Origin: Anaerolineales bacterium | GTDB taxonomy: Bacteria; Chloroflexota; Anaerolineae; Anaerolineales; DRMV01 | Length of the DNA stretch: 10,272 nucleotides | NCBI GenBank assembly: GCA_015494815.1 | Contig: WGAK01000071.1 | Span: 1 to 10,272 of the forward strand | Direction: 5' to 3' | Part shown: piece after piece, positions 1 to 7,031 of the stretch | Layout: each line of letters starts with the position of its first letter | Numbering within the stretch: the stretch's first letter is position 1 | Position numbers and translations under genes: made by a program | The notes under the pieces: generated by a model | Seen by the model: only the letters and a program-made list of their open reading frames with translations | Database searches by the model: none | What the model was told of the DNA's origin: nothing

Positions 1-710
1 GTGCCCAGGAACCCGAAGCGCAAATGCAACAGCCCCACGCTCAAAGCCAGGCTCAACAGCCACATGGACAACGGCAGCACCTGCACCACTTTGAGGATGA
101 GCGGAGAGCCGGGCAGCAGGGTCCAGATTTGGACGATGAGAACCAGCACCAACCATACAATCAAGGCGATGCGCTGCGGCCAGGAAATCAAACGCAGCGA
201 TGGGCGAATGTACTCATACAGGAACACCAGCCCCACCAGGAAGAGCATCATGGGCCACCAGGTGCCCAGCAGGCTCACATGCAGGGGCGGGTTCTGCAGC
301 AGGGCCACCAGGACGGTGCGCGTCCCCAGGCTCATGGACTGAAAAGTCCAATAGGGCTTGGCAGCCCACTCGTGGCTCAACTGGACCGCGGCCGAGGCCA
401 ACACGAAAAGATACAGGTAGCGACGCCACTGAGGGCGGCTGGCGCTGACCACGGTGGCAAAAAAGAACAACGCGGTCAACGAGGCCGCGTTGTTACGCAA
501 GATGATGACCAGCCGAAACCACTCGGGGTTATAGACCAACAACTGCAGCCCCGCGGCCCAGGTCCACAGCGCGGCGCAGAGATTGGCCAACACGAACCAC
601 AGCCACTCGGAAAGCAAAAACGCCCGGCGTCGCCAGCCCATCCACGCCAGGGCCAGCGACACCAGCGTGGAAAGCCAGGCCAACACCACGACAAGGGGAA
701 TCCAATCCAT
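1..710 (-). CDS. Seven-helix membrane sensor protein, probably histidine kinase N-terminus (partial)
   Basis: The frame is open from an ATG at 710 to the window edge, giving 236 residues plus a partial codon with no stop. It begins MDWIPLVVVLAWLSTLVSLA. Seven hydrophobic segments are visible at about residues 3-25, 34-58, 66-90, 97-113, 146-167, 178-199 and 205-230, joined by short loops with Arg/Trp-rich edges. The last segment ends LLHLRFGFLG, as in the 7TM sensory region found at the N-terminus of some histidine kinases (HisKA_7TM type), which usually continues into PAS and kinase domains. The start is well supported: AGGAG overlaps the stop of the receiver gene and lies 8 bases before the ATG, leaving an 11-base gap. 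Co-transcription with a receiver gene supports a two-component sensor. The kinase domain lies outside the window, so a different 7TM signalling protein, such as a diguanylate cyclase, remains possible. Confidence 0.75.
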   Translation of the reverse strand, partial: MDWIPLVVVLAWLSTLVSLALAWMGWRRRAFLLSEWLWFVLANLCAALWTWAAGLQLLVYNPEWFRLVIILRNNAASLTALFFFATVVSASRPQWRRYLYLFVLASAAVQLSHEWAAKPYWTFQSMSLGTRTVLVALLQNPPLHVSLLGTWWPMMLFLVGLVFLYEYIRPSLRLISWPQRIALIVWLVLVLIVQIWTLLPGSPLILKVVQVLPLSMWLLSLALSVGLLHLRFGFLG

Positions 711-721
711 GGGCGAGACTC

Positions 722-1096
722 CTATGGGGTCGGCCTCAACAAACGCTGCACGAACTGGGCCAGCATGGCCAGCGAGACCGGCTTTTCAAAATAGAACTCG
801 AAGCCCAGGCGTTGAATTTCATCCCGCTGGCGCGCCTCCGCGGTGAGCACGATGACCTGGGTGCCGGCTTCGGCCAGGCGTTCGCGCCATTCGCGCAGCA
901 AATCCGCGCCGTTGCCGTCGGGCAGGCGCAGGTCCACCAGGAAGAGGTCGTAGCGGGTCTGCTCCAGCAAAGCACGCGCCTGGGCGAGGGTGTGGGCCAC
1001 ATCCATCTCCAGCGCCAGCGGAGCCAGGGCGCGCTGATACAGGTCGGCCAAACGCCGCTCGTCTTCCAAAATCAACATCCGCGATTTCGAGGCCAT
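722..1096 (-). CDS. Stand-alone response regulator receiver protein
   Basis: This 124-residue protein is a single CheY-like receiver domain with no output domain. With the start at MASKSR, it shows the acidic pair E11-D12 (LILEDE), the phosphoacceptor D55 (LFLVDLRLPDG), the conserved threonine T85 (VIVLTAE) and the lysine K105 followed by proline (FEKP), so it should be competent for phosphorylation. It probably works by protein contact or as a relay partner of the seven-helix sensor encoded just downstream. A TTG start five codons further upstream is possible, but GGAGG lies 8 bases before the ATG at 1096, so I chose that ATG. The gene is cut off from the upstream DUF4349 gene by an intrinsic terminator and is therefore probably the first gene of its own unit. 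Confidence 0.9.
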   Translation of the reverse strand: MASKSRMLILEDERRLADLYQRALAPLALEMDVAHTLAQARALLEQTRYDLFLVDLRLPDGNGADLLREWRERLAEAGTQVIVLTAEARQRDEIQRLGFEFYFEKPVSLAMLAQFVQRLLRPTP

Positions 1097-1147
1097 CACG
1101 CATTCCTCCAACCCGAAAACGCGCTTCTCCAGCGTCTACGAGCAGAT

Positions 1148-1153
1148 ATTGTA
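1148..1153 (-). promoter_or_regulatory. Possible -10 element of the receiver/sensor operon
   Basis: On the minus strand this reads TACAAT, about 50 bases before the receiver start, in a locally AT-richer patch after a terminator. No convincing -35 hexamer stands 16-18 bases further upstream, so the call rests on one hexamer and on position. Confidence 0.3.
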
Positions 1154-1232
1154 ACACATTGAGGAAAAGGTTGCCGATATTTTCAGCAATAGCCAGCGCC
1201 GCCCACGGGTGCGTGGGGCCCAGCGCCGCGGG

Positions 1233-1262
1233 AACACAAAGGCGGGCCGTCGCTGGCCCGCC
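1233..1262 (-). terminator. Intrinsic terminator after the DUF4349 gene
   Basis: On the minus strand, GGCGGGCC and GGCCCGCC form a perfect 8-bp stem around a 6-base loop (AGCGAC), followed directly by TTTGTGTT. It lies about 25 bases past the DUF4349 stop codon and before the receiver gene, where a transcript end is expected. The T-tract is interrupted by G, so efficiency is uncertain. Confidence 0.8.
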
Positions 1263-1286
1263 GTACATCCTGACCGCCGTGCGTCT

Positions 1287-2294
1287 TCACCGTGCTGTGG
1301 GTGGCGCCGCGCGGCCGCGCATGCGGCGCCACAGGCCGCGCCCCAGCCGCCACGCCAGACTGCCGATAATCCCCAGCACCGCCAGCACCGGCAGCCAGAA
1401 CACGCCAATCCAGATGAAGGCCGTCACCAGTTGCTGCCCAAAGCGCAGCAGCGCGCGCACCGCGTCGCGGGCCACGCCCGAAGGCTCCCAACCGCCAATG
1501 CTGATGGGCTCGTCGGCTTCCACGGGGATGAACTCGACCTGGACTTCGGAATAGGCCACCGATTCTTGCAAATAGCGCATGCGGCCCTGCAAAACCTCAA
1601 TCTGCTCCCGCACCTGCATCAATTCGCGATAGATGTTGAGCACCTCGTTGGTGTCCGCGGCCTGGTCCAGCAGGCGTCGCAATTCCTCTTCGGCCGCCTG
1701 CAGGTTGCGCAGCCGGGCTTCCAGGTCCACATACTCGTCGGTCACATCCTGCCCGCGGATGTCCTCCCGGTCCACCCGCACGGCCAGGTCTTTGAGCATG
1801 GCGAGGGCGTCCAGAAAGCGGTCCGCGGGCACGCGGAAGGTGGTCTCGCCATACAGCACCCGCTTGCCCGAGGCCAGGGTGCGCTCCGACAGGCTGCTGG
1901 CCACCACATAGCCGCCGTGGGCCTCGACCCAGGCGATGACCTGGCTCTGGGCCGCGCGCGGGTCGTCCACCACCACGGCCATGTCGGCGTTCTTGATGAC
2001 CATGCGGGTGGTCGTCGTGCCCGCAGTCGCCGCGTCCACGAAGTCCAGGGCCTCGTCGGCCCCCGTCGGGGGCATGGGCATGGCGGCTTCGCCGACCACG
2101 GCCGGCACGGCCCGCTCAGGTGCTATCGCCATACCCTCGCTGCCAGCCTTGCTTTCGTACACCGCGGGAGGAAGGGATGCGACCGAGGAGCCGGACAGGC
2201 TCAACATCACCACGCCCCCCACGAGCCCCAGTACCAGCAGCGCGAACAAACCGCCGCCCCACCACAATAGCCGTCGTTTCCATTGATTTCGCAT
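1287..2294 (-). CDS. DUF4349 domain membrane protein
   Basis: This 335-residue protein has the layout of the DUF4349 family, whose biochemical role is unknown. Residues 9-33 form a basic-led N-terminal signal anchor. Residues 34-95 are a low-complexity Ala/Pro linker. The conserved core starts near residue 98 (MVIKNADMAVVVDDP) and includes HGGYVVASS and the segment ending FRVPADRF. A heptad-rich coiled coil covers about 186-246 (YVDLEARLRNLQ onward), and a second membrane segment lies near 289-314 before an Arg-rich tail. The core and coiled coil are therefore probably outside the membrane, held at both ends. The ATG at 2294 is preceded by AGGAGG at 6-base spacing; an ATG six codons upstream has no such site. 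The gene is followed by a terminator and preceded by a hairpin-rich leader, so it may be a one-gene unit or the tail of the upstream operon. Confidence 0.88.
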   Translation of the reverse strand: MRNQWKRRLLWWGGGLFALLVLGLVGGVVMLSLSGSSVASLPPAVYESKAGSEGMAIAPERAVPAVVGEAAMPMPPTGADEALDFVDAATAGTTTTRMVIKNADMAVVVDDPRAAQSQVIAWVEAHGGYVVASSLSERTLASGKRVLYGETTFRVPADRFLDALAMLKDLAVRVDREDIRGQDVTDEYVDLEARLRNLQAAEEELRRLLDQAADTNEVLNIYRELMQVREQIEVLQGRMRYLQESVAYSEVQVEFIPVEADEPISIGGWEPSGVARDAVRALLRFGQQLVTAFIWIGVFWLPVLAVLGIIGSLAWRLGRGLWRRMRGRAAPPTAR

Positions 2295-2310
2295 GGTGCG
2301 CCTCCTGGGC

Positions 2311-2363
2311 AAAAATGTGGGCCTCCACCGGCCCGGCTATCTTTCCAACGCCGTGGGAGGCCC
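2311..2363 (-). terminator. Leader hairpin with T-tract between the phosphoesterase and DUF4349 genes
   Basis: On the minus strand, GGGCCTCC (2363-2356) pairs perfectly with GGAGGCCC (2326-2319). The pairing extends with a one-base bulge through CAC/GTG, and ACATTTTT follows. It can act as a terminator of the long upstream operon or as an attenuator, since the T-tract ends only a few bases before the AGGAGG of the DUF4349 gene. A weaker stem (GGGC/GCCC) followed by TTTTT sits exactly at the phosphoesterase stop codon (about 2385-2400), so the leader may hold two weak stops. Confidence 0.55.
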
Positions 2364-2393
2364 AACCGTTCCCGTTGGCGCGCGAAAAAGGGC

Positions 2394-3137
2394 TCAGCGC
2401 CCCTCGAGCAGGCGCTTGGAAAAGCGCGCCGGGATGGCCGGCACCTGGGCGAAGCGCGCCCGCGCCGCGTCCAGGTCATAAGGCACCCGGTGCCAGGTCC
2501 AGGTATTGGCCTCGTCGTCATAGATGGCATAGGCCGCGCGCGGGTCGCCATCGCGCGGTTGGCCCACCGAGCCGGGGTTCAGCAGGACCGCAACTTCGGG
2601 CAGCGCGAAAGGTCGGCCATAATCCGCGTCTTGCGGCCGCATCAGGTCCGCACCCAGGCCGTCCAGCCGCGGCACCCACGCCAGGGGGATGTGCGAATGG
2701 CCGATGAAGCCGTAACGATAGGCCAGCGTCTGCAGGTTGGCGCGGGCCGATTCTTCGCTCAGCACATATTCCTCCAGGGGGTCGCGCGGACTGGCGTGGG
2801 CCAATACGGTCTTGCCCTGGGTGTGGATGGGCTCCAGGCGGCGCAGGAAGGCCAGATTGTCCTCGTGAAGCACAGTACGGGTCCACATCAGCACCCGCTG
2901 GGCGTCCAGGTTGAACCAGCCCAAAGGCAAACGGCCCACGATGGCCGCGTCGTGGTTGCCCAGCAGGCAATGGCACCGGGGCAACGCCCGCAAGCGGTCC
3001 AGGACCGCGTTGGGGTCGGGGCCATAACCCACGGCATCACCCAAAAACCAGTACGCGTCCACCGGCCCCGCGGCCCGCAGCACCGTGTCCAGCGCCACCA
3101 CATTGGCATGCACATCCGAAAACACCAGCACCCGCAT
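2394..3137 (-). CDS. Calcineurin-like metallophosphoesterase (YfcE/MJ0936 type)
   Basis: This 247-residue protein carries the full set of metal-binding motifs of the metallophosphoesterase superfamily: D8-x-H10 (FSDVHAN), G33-D34 with VGYGP, G60-N-H-D63, H114 (LAHASPRDP), G146-H-S-H149 and the typical N187-P-G-S190 followed by VGQ. This is the single-domain phosphodiesterase type with a dinuclear metal centre. It has no signal peptide and should be cytoplasmic. The physiological substrate cannot be told from sequence; relatives hydrolyse model phosphodiesters in vitro. The ATG at 3137 lies 6 bases past the cdd stop codon, with AGGAG overlapping the end of cdd, so translation is probably coupled. 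It is the last gene of the long minus-strand block before a hairpin-rich leader. Confidence 0.93.
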   Translation of the reverse strand: MRVLVFSDVHANVVALDTVLRAAGPVDAYWFLGDAVGYGPDPNAVLDRLRALPRCHCLLGNHDAAIVGRLPLGWFNLDAQRVLMWTRTVLHEDNLAFLRRLEPIHTQGKTVLAHASPRDPLEEYVLSEESARANLQTLAYRYGFIGHSHIPLAWVPRLDGLGADLMRPQDADYGRPFALPEVAVLLNPGSVGQPRDGDPRAAYAIYDDEANTWTWHRVPYDLDAARARFAQVPAIPARFSKRLLEGR

Positions 3138-3143
3138 GTGCGC

Positions 3144-3551
3144 CTACTCCTGAGGCAGGTCGCGCGGCGAGAAGGCATGGGGCAGCAAGGCCGCCAGGTC
3201 GGTTTCGAGCACCACCCGGCCTTGCGCGTCCACCGTCACGATGGGCAACTCGGCCGCGAATTCCCGCAAGGTTTGCCGACAGGCTCCGCAAGGCGTGCCG
3301 CCGTTGACCGTGGCCACCACCAGGGCCCGAAAGCGCGTGTGGCCCGCGTGCACGGCCCGCGCCACGGCCACCCGCTCGGCGCAAATGCCCAACGGATACA
3401 CCGCGTTCTCCACATTCGCGCCGGTGATGATGGTACCGTCTTCGGTCAACAGGGCCGCGCCCACGGCATAGTGCGAATAGGGTGCGTAGGCGCGCTGCCG
3501 CGCCTCCAGCGCGGCTTCAATCAAGGGTTGCCAATCTACGGTGGCGGTCAT
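3144..3551 (-). CDS. cdd: Cytidine deaminase
   Basis: This 135-residue protein matches the short homotetrameric class of cytidine deaminases, which convert cytidine and deoxycytidine to uridine and deoxyuridine in pyrimidine salvage. Visible motifs are YSHYAVGAAL near residues 25-34, N46-V-E-N49 for ribose binding, G-I-C57-A-E59 with a zinc ligand and the proton-shuttling glutamate, and P-C88-G-A-C91-RQ with the other two zinc ligands. Cysteine rather than histidine in the first zinc site is typical of the tetrameric class. The ATG at 3551 overlaps the stop of the CNNM-like gene as ATGA, with AGGAG 8 bases before it, which indicates translational coupling. The frame is open further upstream, but that part is the overlapping gene in another frame. 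It is complete, with no missing catalytic residue. Confidence 0.95.
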   Translation of the reverse strand: MTATVDWQPLIEAALEARQRAYAPYSHYAVGAALLTEDGTIITGANVENAVYPLGICAERVAVARAVHAGHTRFRALVVATVNGGTPCGACRQTLREFAAELPIVTVDAQGRVVLETDLAALLPHAFSPRDLPQE

Positions 3552-4819
3552 GAAGACGACTCCTGGGAGGCCGGGGCCGGAGCGGAGGTTTCGCGACGCA
3601 CCCGCACCTGGCGAATGCGCTGGCCCTCGACTTTCTCGACGACGATGTCCCATCCTTCGGCTTGCAAGCGGTCGCCTTCGCGGGGGATGCGCCCCAACTG
3701 GTTGTAGATGAAACCGCCCAAGGTATCGGCCACATGGCGGTCGAAGTGCGTGCCGAGCAAATCGTTGACATCGTCCAAATCCACCCGGCCCCAAAAGAGA
3801 TATTCCCCCTCACCCACCTCGCGATACAACGGCATGTCGGCCCGGTCGTATTCATCGTGAATTTCGCCGACAATCTCTTCGACAATGTCCTCCAGGGTCA
3901 CCAGGCCGGCCACGCCGCCGTATTCGTCAATGACGATGGCCATGTGGATGCGGCGGGCCTGCATCTCGGCCAGCAACTCGTCGGCGCGCTTGGCCTCGGG
4001 CACGAAATAGGCTTCGCGCAGCAGGGGCCGCAGGTCTTGCCGCGCGCGCTCGTTGCGCCAGCAATAGCGCAGCACATCCTTGCTGTACAACACGCCCACG
4101 ATGCGGTCCACCCGCCCTTCGTAGACGGGCACGCGCGAAAAGCCCGATTCGAGCAACACCTGCACGGCCTCGGCCAGCGAGGTGTGCACCTCCAGGGTGA
4201 CCATATCCACCCGGGGCACCATGATTTCGCGCACCAGGGTGTGGCTCAAGCGCATGACCGCATACACCATGCGCTGATAGCGGGGGGCCAGCCGGCCCTC
4301 GCCGGCCGCGGTCAGCAGGGCCCGCAGGAGGTCGGGGCTCAAGGCCACAGCCTGCTCGGGCCGGGCCGGAGCCAAACGGTTCAACAGCCAAATGAGCGGG
4401 CGCAGGGTATAGCCCCAGGCCACGGCCCACGGGGCCAGCCGTTGCAACCACACCTGCGGCCGGGCCCGCACCTGGGCTTCGACGCGCGCCTCCACGGCCA
4501 GCAGCACCAGCCAGGCCCCCAACGCGGTCCACGGCCACGCGTCACGGCCGGCCCAGGCGCCCAAAAGCACGCCCAGGGCATGGGTCAGCACCAGGCCGGC
4601 CTGGGCAGCGCGCTGCACCGCGGTGCGCTGACGCGCCAGCCGCGCCAGCGCCGCGTGTTCGGGCGGGCTTTGCGCGGCCCAGGCTTGCAAATCCCCCTGG
4701 GGGCGACGGGCCAGGGTCAGGATGGCGCGCAGGACGCCATCCAAGGCCACCACCAGCAGGGCGGTGGCCGCCAGCAGTCCCCACGACGGGGATGCCGAAA
4801 ACGGGAGACTATCGTCCAT
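3548..4819 (-). CDS. CNNM/CorC-HlyC family protein with CBS pair and divergent membrane domain
   Basis: This 423-residue protein has a hydrophobic N-terminal region (segments near 13-36, 72-90, 96-112 and 128-148). A CBS domain pair follows at about 198-325, with VPRVDM, FSRVPVYEGR, IVIDEYGGVAG and LVTLEDIVEEIVGEI all clearly in family. A CorC_HlyC C-terminal domain spans about 335-408 (DTLGGFIYNQLG). The family includes Mg2+/Co2+ efflux-related CorC and CNNM proteins, and CBS pairs commonly sense adenine nucleotides. The membrane domain is odd: the usual Ser-rich S-x-x-E-x-A signature of DUF21/CNNM is not recognisable in the first helix, where VVALDGVLRAIL stands instead. The start at 4819, 10 bases after the glmU stop, has only a weak CAGG site; it matches the first in-frame ATG after glmU. 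The end overlaps cdd by 4 bases. The family call is firm; transport activity is uncertain. Confidence 0.88.
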   Translation of the reverse strand: MDDSLPFSASPSWGLLAATALLVVALDGVLRAILTLARRPQGDLQAWAAQSPPEHAALARLARQRTAVQRAAQAGLVLTHALGVLLGAWAGRDAWPWTALGAWLVLLAVEARVEAQVRARPQVWLQRLAPWAVAWGYTLRPLIWLLNRLAPARPEQAVALSPDLLRALLTAAGEGRLAPRYQRMVYAVMRLSHTLVREIMVPRVDMVTLEVHTSLAEAVQVLLESGFSRVPVYEGRVDRIVGVLYSKDVLRYCWRNERARQDLRPLLREAYFVPEAKRADELLAEMQARRIHMAIVIDEYGGVAGLVTLEDIVEEIVGEIHDEYDRADMPLYREVGEGEYLFWGRVDLDDVNDLLGTHFDRHVADTLGGFIYNQLGRIPREGDRLQAEGWDIVVEKVEGQRIRQVRVRRETSAPAPASQESSS

Positions 4820-4829
4820 AGAGCCTGCT

Positions 4830-6209
4830 TCAGGAAGCCTCCTCGGCCGAGGATTCGGGCCGCGGCAAGCGGCGGATGGCTCGCGCGGGCACCCCCACGG
4901 CCAGGGTATAGTCGGGCACATCGCGGGTCACCACCGCGCCCGCGCCCGTACGCGCGCCCCGGCCAATGCGCACAGGCGCCACCAGCATGGTGTCGCTGCC
5001 GATGAACGCGCCGGCGCCGATGTAGGTGGGATGCTTACGCTCGCCGTCGTAGTTGCAGGTGATGGTGCCCGCGCCGATGTTCACCCCGGCTTCGATGGTG
5101 GCATCGCCGATGTACGAGAAATGCCCCATTTTGACGCCCGGCCCCAGGTACGAATTCTTCACTTCGCCGAAATTGCCCATGTGCACCCCTTGGGCCAGGT
5201 GCGCGCCTTTGCGCAAATGCCCGTAGGGGCCGATGTCCACCTGGTCTTCGACCACGGCCTGCTCGAGCACCGACGCGAACACCCGGCAGCGGGCACCCAC
5301 ACGGCTATCGCGGATGTAGGTGTTGGGGCCAATCTCGCTCTCGGGGCCGATGTGGGTTTCGCCCAGCAGGTAAGTGTCGGGCCACACCACCGTATCCTGG
5401 CCCAGGGTGACCGTGTCCTCCACATACACCCGCCGCGGGTCCACGAAGGTGACCCCGGCCAGCATCCAGCGCCGCACGATGCGCTGCTGCAACACCGCGG
5501 CGGCTTCGGCCAGATGCACGCGGGTGTTGACGCCGATGGCTTCGGTGGGGTCCGCCAGGGTTACCGCGTGTACGGTGCGACCTTGCGCCACGGCCAGGGC
5601 CACGGTATCGGTAAGGTAATATTCGCCTTTGGGCGACAGGGGCAACGCGTCCAACGCGGGCCACAGCCAATCGGCGTCGAAAGCGTACACCCCCACATTC
5701 AACTCGCGGATGGCTTTCTGCTCGGGCGTGGCGTGGGCCTCTTCGACGATGGCCTGCACATGCCCCTGCGCGTCGCGCACGATGCGGCCAAAGCCGCGCG
5801 GGTCGTCGGCCACCACGGTAAGCAGGGTGATGGGGCCGGCATGCTGCCGGTGCGCGTCCAACAGCGCGCGCAAGGTCTCGGCCCGCAGCAAGGGCATGTC
5901 GCCGTTGGTCACCAGAATCACCCGCGCCCGGCCTTGCAACAAGGTGCGGGTTTGCTGCACCGCGTGGCCGGTGCCCAAAGGGGGTTCCTGCAGCACATAG
6001 TCGGCTCGCTCAGGGCCCAGCCCGGCCTGCACCACTTCGGCCTGATGCCCCACCACCACCACGGGGCGGCGGCCTGTGGCCTGCTCCACCGCGCGCAGCG
6101 CGTACGCAGCCATAGGGCGGCCCAACAGGGGATGCAACACCTTGGGCCGCTTCGACTTCATGCGGGTGCCTTTGCCCGCGGCCAACACCACGCCGACGAC
6201 TTCGTCCAT
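4830..6209 (-). CDS. glmU: Bifunctional N-acetylglucosamine-1-phosphate uridyltransferase / glucosamine-1-phosphate acetyltransferase GlmU
   Basis: GlmU acetylates glucosamine-1-phosphate and transfers UMP from UTP to give UDP-GlcNAc, the precursor of peptidoglycan and other surface glycans. The 459-residue protein has both halves. The N-terminal pyrophosphorylase domain (about 1-230) shows VVLAAGKGTRMKS (7-19), PLGTGHAV (77-84), NGDMPLL with metal-binding D104, N171-VG and GEYYLTD. A left-handed beta-helix of hexapeptide repeats follows from about 250. Acetyltransferase residues are present and even match E. coli numbering: R333, H363, N386 (TCNYDG) and K392. The ATG at 6209 follows AGGTG by 6 bases; a GTG at 6218 and an ATG at 6215 in the same frame are alternatives adding up to three residues. 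It starts 9 bases after the DUF212 stop codon. A TGCTATACT element inside the DUF212 end may give it its own promoter. Confidence 0.97.
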   Translation of the reverse strand: MDEVVGVVLAAGKGTRMKSKRPKVLHPLLGRPMAAYALRAVEQATGRRPVVVVGHQAEVVQAGLGPERADYVLQEPPLGTGHAVQQTRTLLQGRARVILVTNGDMPLLRAETLRALLDAHRQHAGPITLLTVVADDPRGFGRIVRDAQGHVQAIVEEAHATPEQKAIRELNVGVYAFDADWLWPALDALPLSPKGEYYLTDTVALAVAQGRTVHAVTLADPTEAIGVNTRVHLAEAAAVLQQRIVRRWMLAGVTFVDPRRVYVEDTVTLGQDTVVWPDTYLLGETHIGPESEIGPNTYIRDSRVGARCRVFASVLEQAVVEDQVDIGPYGHLRKGAHLAQGVHMGNFGEVKNSYLGPGVKMGHFSYIGDATIEAGVNIGAGTITCNYDGERKHPTYIGAGAFIGSDTMLVAPVRIGRGARTGAGAVVTRDVPDYTLAVGVPARAIRRLPRPESSAEEAS

Positions 6210-6218
6210 ACGCATCAC

Positions 6219-6713
6219 CTATCCGGGAAATCCGTGCCCTAAGTATAGCATGATGCCCGAGTGCGCGGCCCACCAGGCCAGCGTCTGCGCCACCAGCAAT
6301 CCCAGGGCCAGGCCGCCCATCACTTCCCAGGGGGTATGGCCCAACACCTCCCGCAGGGCCGGGCCGTCCCACACGCCGTGTTGCCACTCGTCCAGCATGC
6401 GGTTGATGCGCGCCGCGTGCTCACCCGCGGCGCGGCGCACGCCGGTGGCGTCGTAGACCACAATCATCGCCAACACCACGGCCAGGCCAAACAGGGGCGA
6501 GTCGAAGCCCTGCTGCAGCCCCACGGTATGGGCCGCGGCCGCCACCAGCGCGGCGTGGGAACTGGGCATGCCGCCGGGCGCGAACCAGGCCCGCCACTGC
6601 CAGCCCTGGCCCCGCCAGGCCAGGAAGACCGGCTTGAGGCCCTGGGCTACGAGCATCGCCAGCAGCCCGGCCCACAGCACGGGGTTGCGTCCCACCGCCC
6701 ACAAGGCCGTCAC
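6219..6713 (-). CDS. DUF212 / divergent PAP2-family membrane protein (YuiD-like)
   Basis: This 164-residue integral membrane protein has the signature motifs of the DUF212 (acid phosphatase/vanadium haloperoxidase-related, YuiD-like) family: GGMPSSHAA (47-55), VVYDATGVRRAAGEHA (85-100), and LGHTPWEVMGG (124-134) followed by a hydrophobic helix. These correspond to the PSGH-type and His-containing motifs of PAP2 phosphatases, so hydrolysis of a lipid phosphate is plausible but has not been shown for this family to my knowledge. The start is a GTG at 6713 (MTALWAVGRNPVLW), set by GGAGG 8 bases upstream; the family's usual length of about 150 residues agrees. It follows the small membrane protein by 49 bases, a spacer containing an inverted repeat (GCCGCGG/CCGCGGC, 6730-6755) just before the ribosome binding site. 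Its final codons appear to double as the glmU promoter. Confidence 0.9.
   Translation of the reverse strand: MTALWAVGRNPVLWAGLLAMLVAQGLKPVFLAWRGQGWQWRAWFAPGGMPSSHAALVAAAAHTVGLQQGFDSPLFGLAVVLAMIVVYDATGVRRAAGEHAARINRMLDEWQHGVWDGPALREVLGHTPWEVMGGLALGLLVAQTLAWWAAHSGIMLYLGHGFPG
6242..6250 (-). promoter_or_regulatory. Putative extended -10 promoter of glmU
   Basis: On the minus strand this reads TGCTATACT, an extended -10 (TGn plus TATACT), about 35 bases before the glmU start. It lies within the last codons of the DUF212 gene, which here uses CTA, TAC and TTA in a region otherwise almost free of such AT-rich codons. No good -35 is visible, which an extended -10 can tolerate. The element shares CTATACTT with the region upstream of the aminotransferase gene. 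Confidence 0.5.
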
Positions 6714-6762
6714 CGAGGGTTCCTCCGCGGCCGCGGCGCGTCGGAGCACCGCGGCCCTGGCC

Positions 6763-7017
6763 TCAAAGCGCCCAGGCCAGCAGAATGCCCAGCAGGGCCA
6801 GCACCACACCGATTTGCAGCAGGCACATTTGGCGGATGAAGAACCAATCGTCCAGGCCCACCGCGGCCGCAAGCAGCCCCAACAGGCCGTTGAGCACGAT
6901 GAAGGCCAGGCCCAACAAGGGCAACATCCCTTTGCGATGGGCCAGATAGTCGCCGGTGCGGTCAATGAAACGATTGAGGCGGTCGCGCGGGCCCGAGGGC
7001 GAACGCAAATCGGCCAT
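6763..7017 (-). CDS. Small two-helix membrane protein of unknown function
   Basis: This is an 84-residue reading frame I do not recognise as a named family. The N-terminus (1-30) is hydrophilic and basic (RDRLNRFIDRTGDYLAHRKG) and could form a short amphipathic helix. Two membrane segments follow at about 31-53 and 63-83, joined by a short turn containing DDWFF, and the protein ends only one residue after the second helix. The positive-inside rule suggests both ends are cytoplasmic, that is, a membrane hairpin. The gene is real on local evidence: AGGAGG lies 5 to 6 bases before the ATG at 7017, it starts 14 bases after the hflX stop, and its frame is closed 49 bases before the DUF212 gene. 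Its position suggests a partner of the DUF212 membrane protein, but that is a guess from context only. Confidence 0.8.
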   Translation of the reverse strand: MADLRSPSGPRDRLNRFIDRTGDYLAHRKGMLPLLGLAFIVLNGLLGLLAAAVGLDDWFFIRQMCLLQIGVVLALLGILLAWAL

Positions 7018-7031
7018 GAGGCTCCTCCTAA

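Noticed and set aside
1209..3707. Long plus-strand open frames opposite the DUF4349, phosphoesterase and cdd genes
   Set aside because: Their products are His/Gln/Gly/Arg-rich with no recognisable domain, and they mirror well-supported minus-strand genes. Long antisense frames are expected at this GC content.
3662..6242. Plus-strand open frames of about 450-500 codons opposite the CNNM-like gene and glmU
   Set aside because: They have the same His/Gly/Gln-rich antisense composition, no ribosome binding site worth the name, and lie exactly opposite conserved genes.
6714..6965. N-terminal extension of the DUF212 protein upstream of 6713
   Set aside because: That part overlaps the small membrane protein gene in another frame; GGAGG before the GTG at 6713 and the usual family length fix the shorter start.
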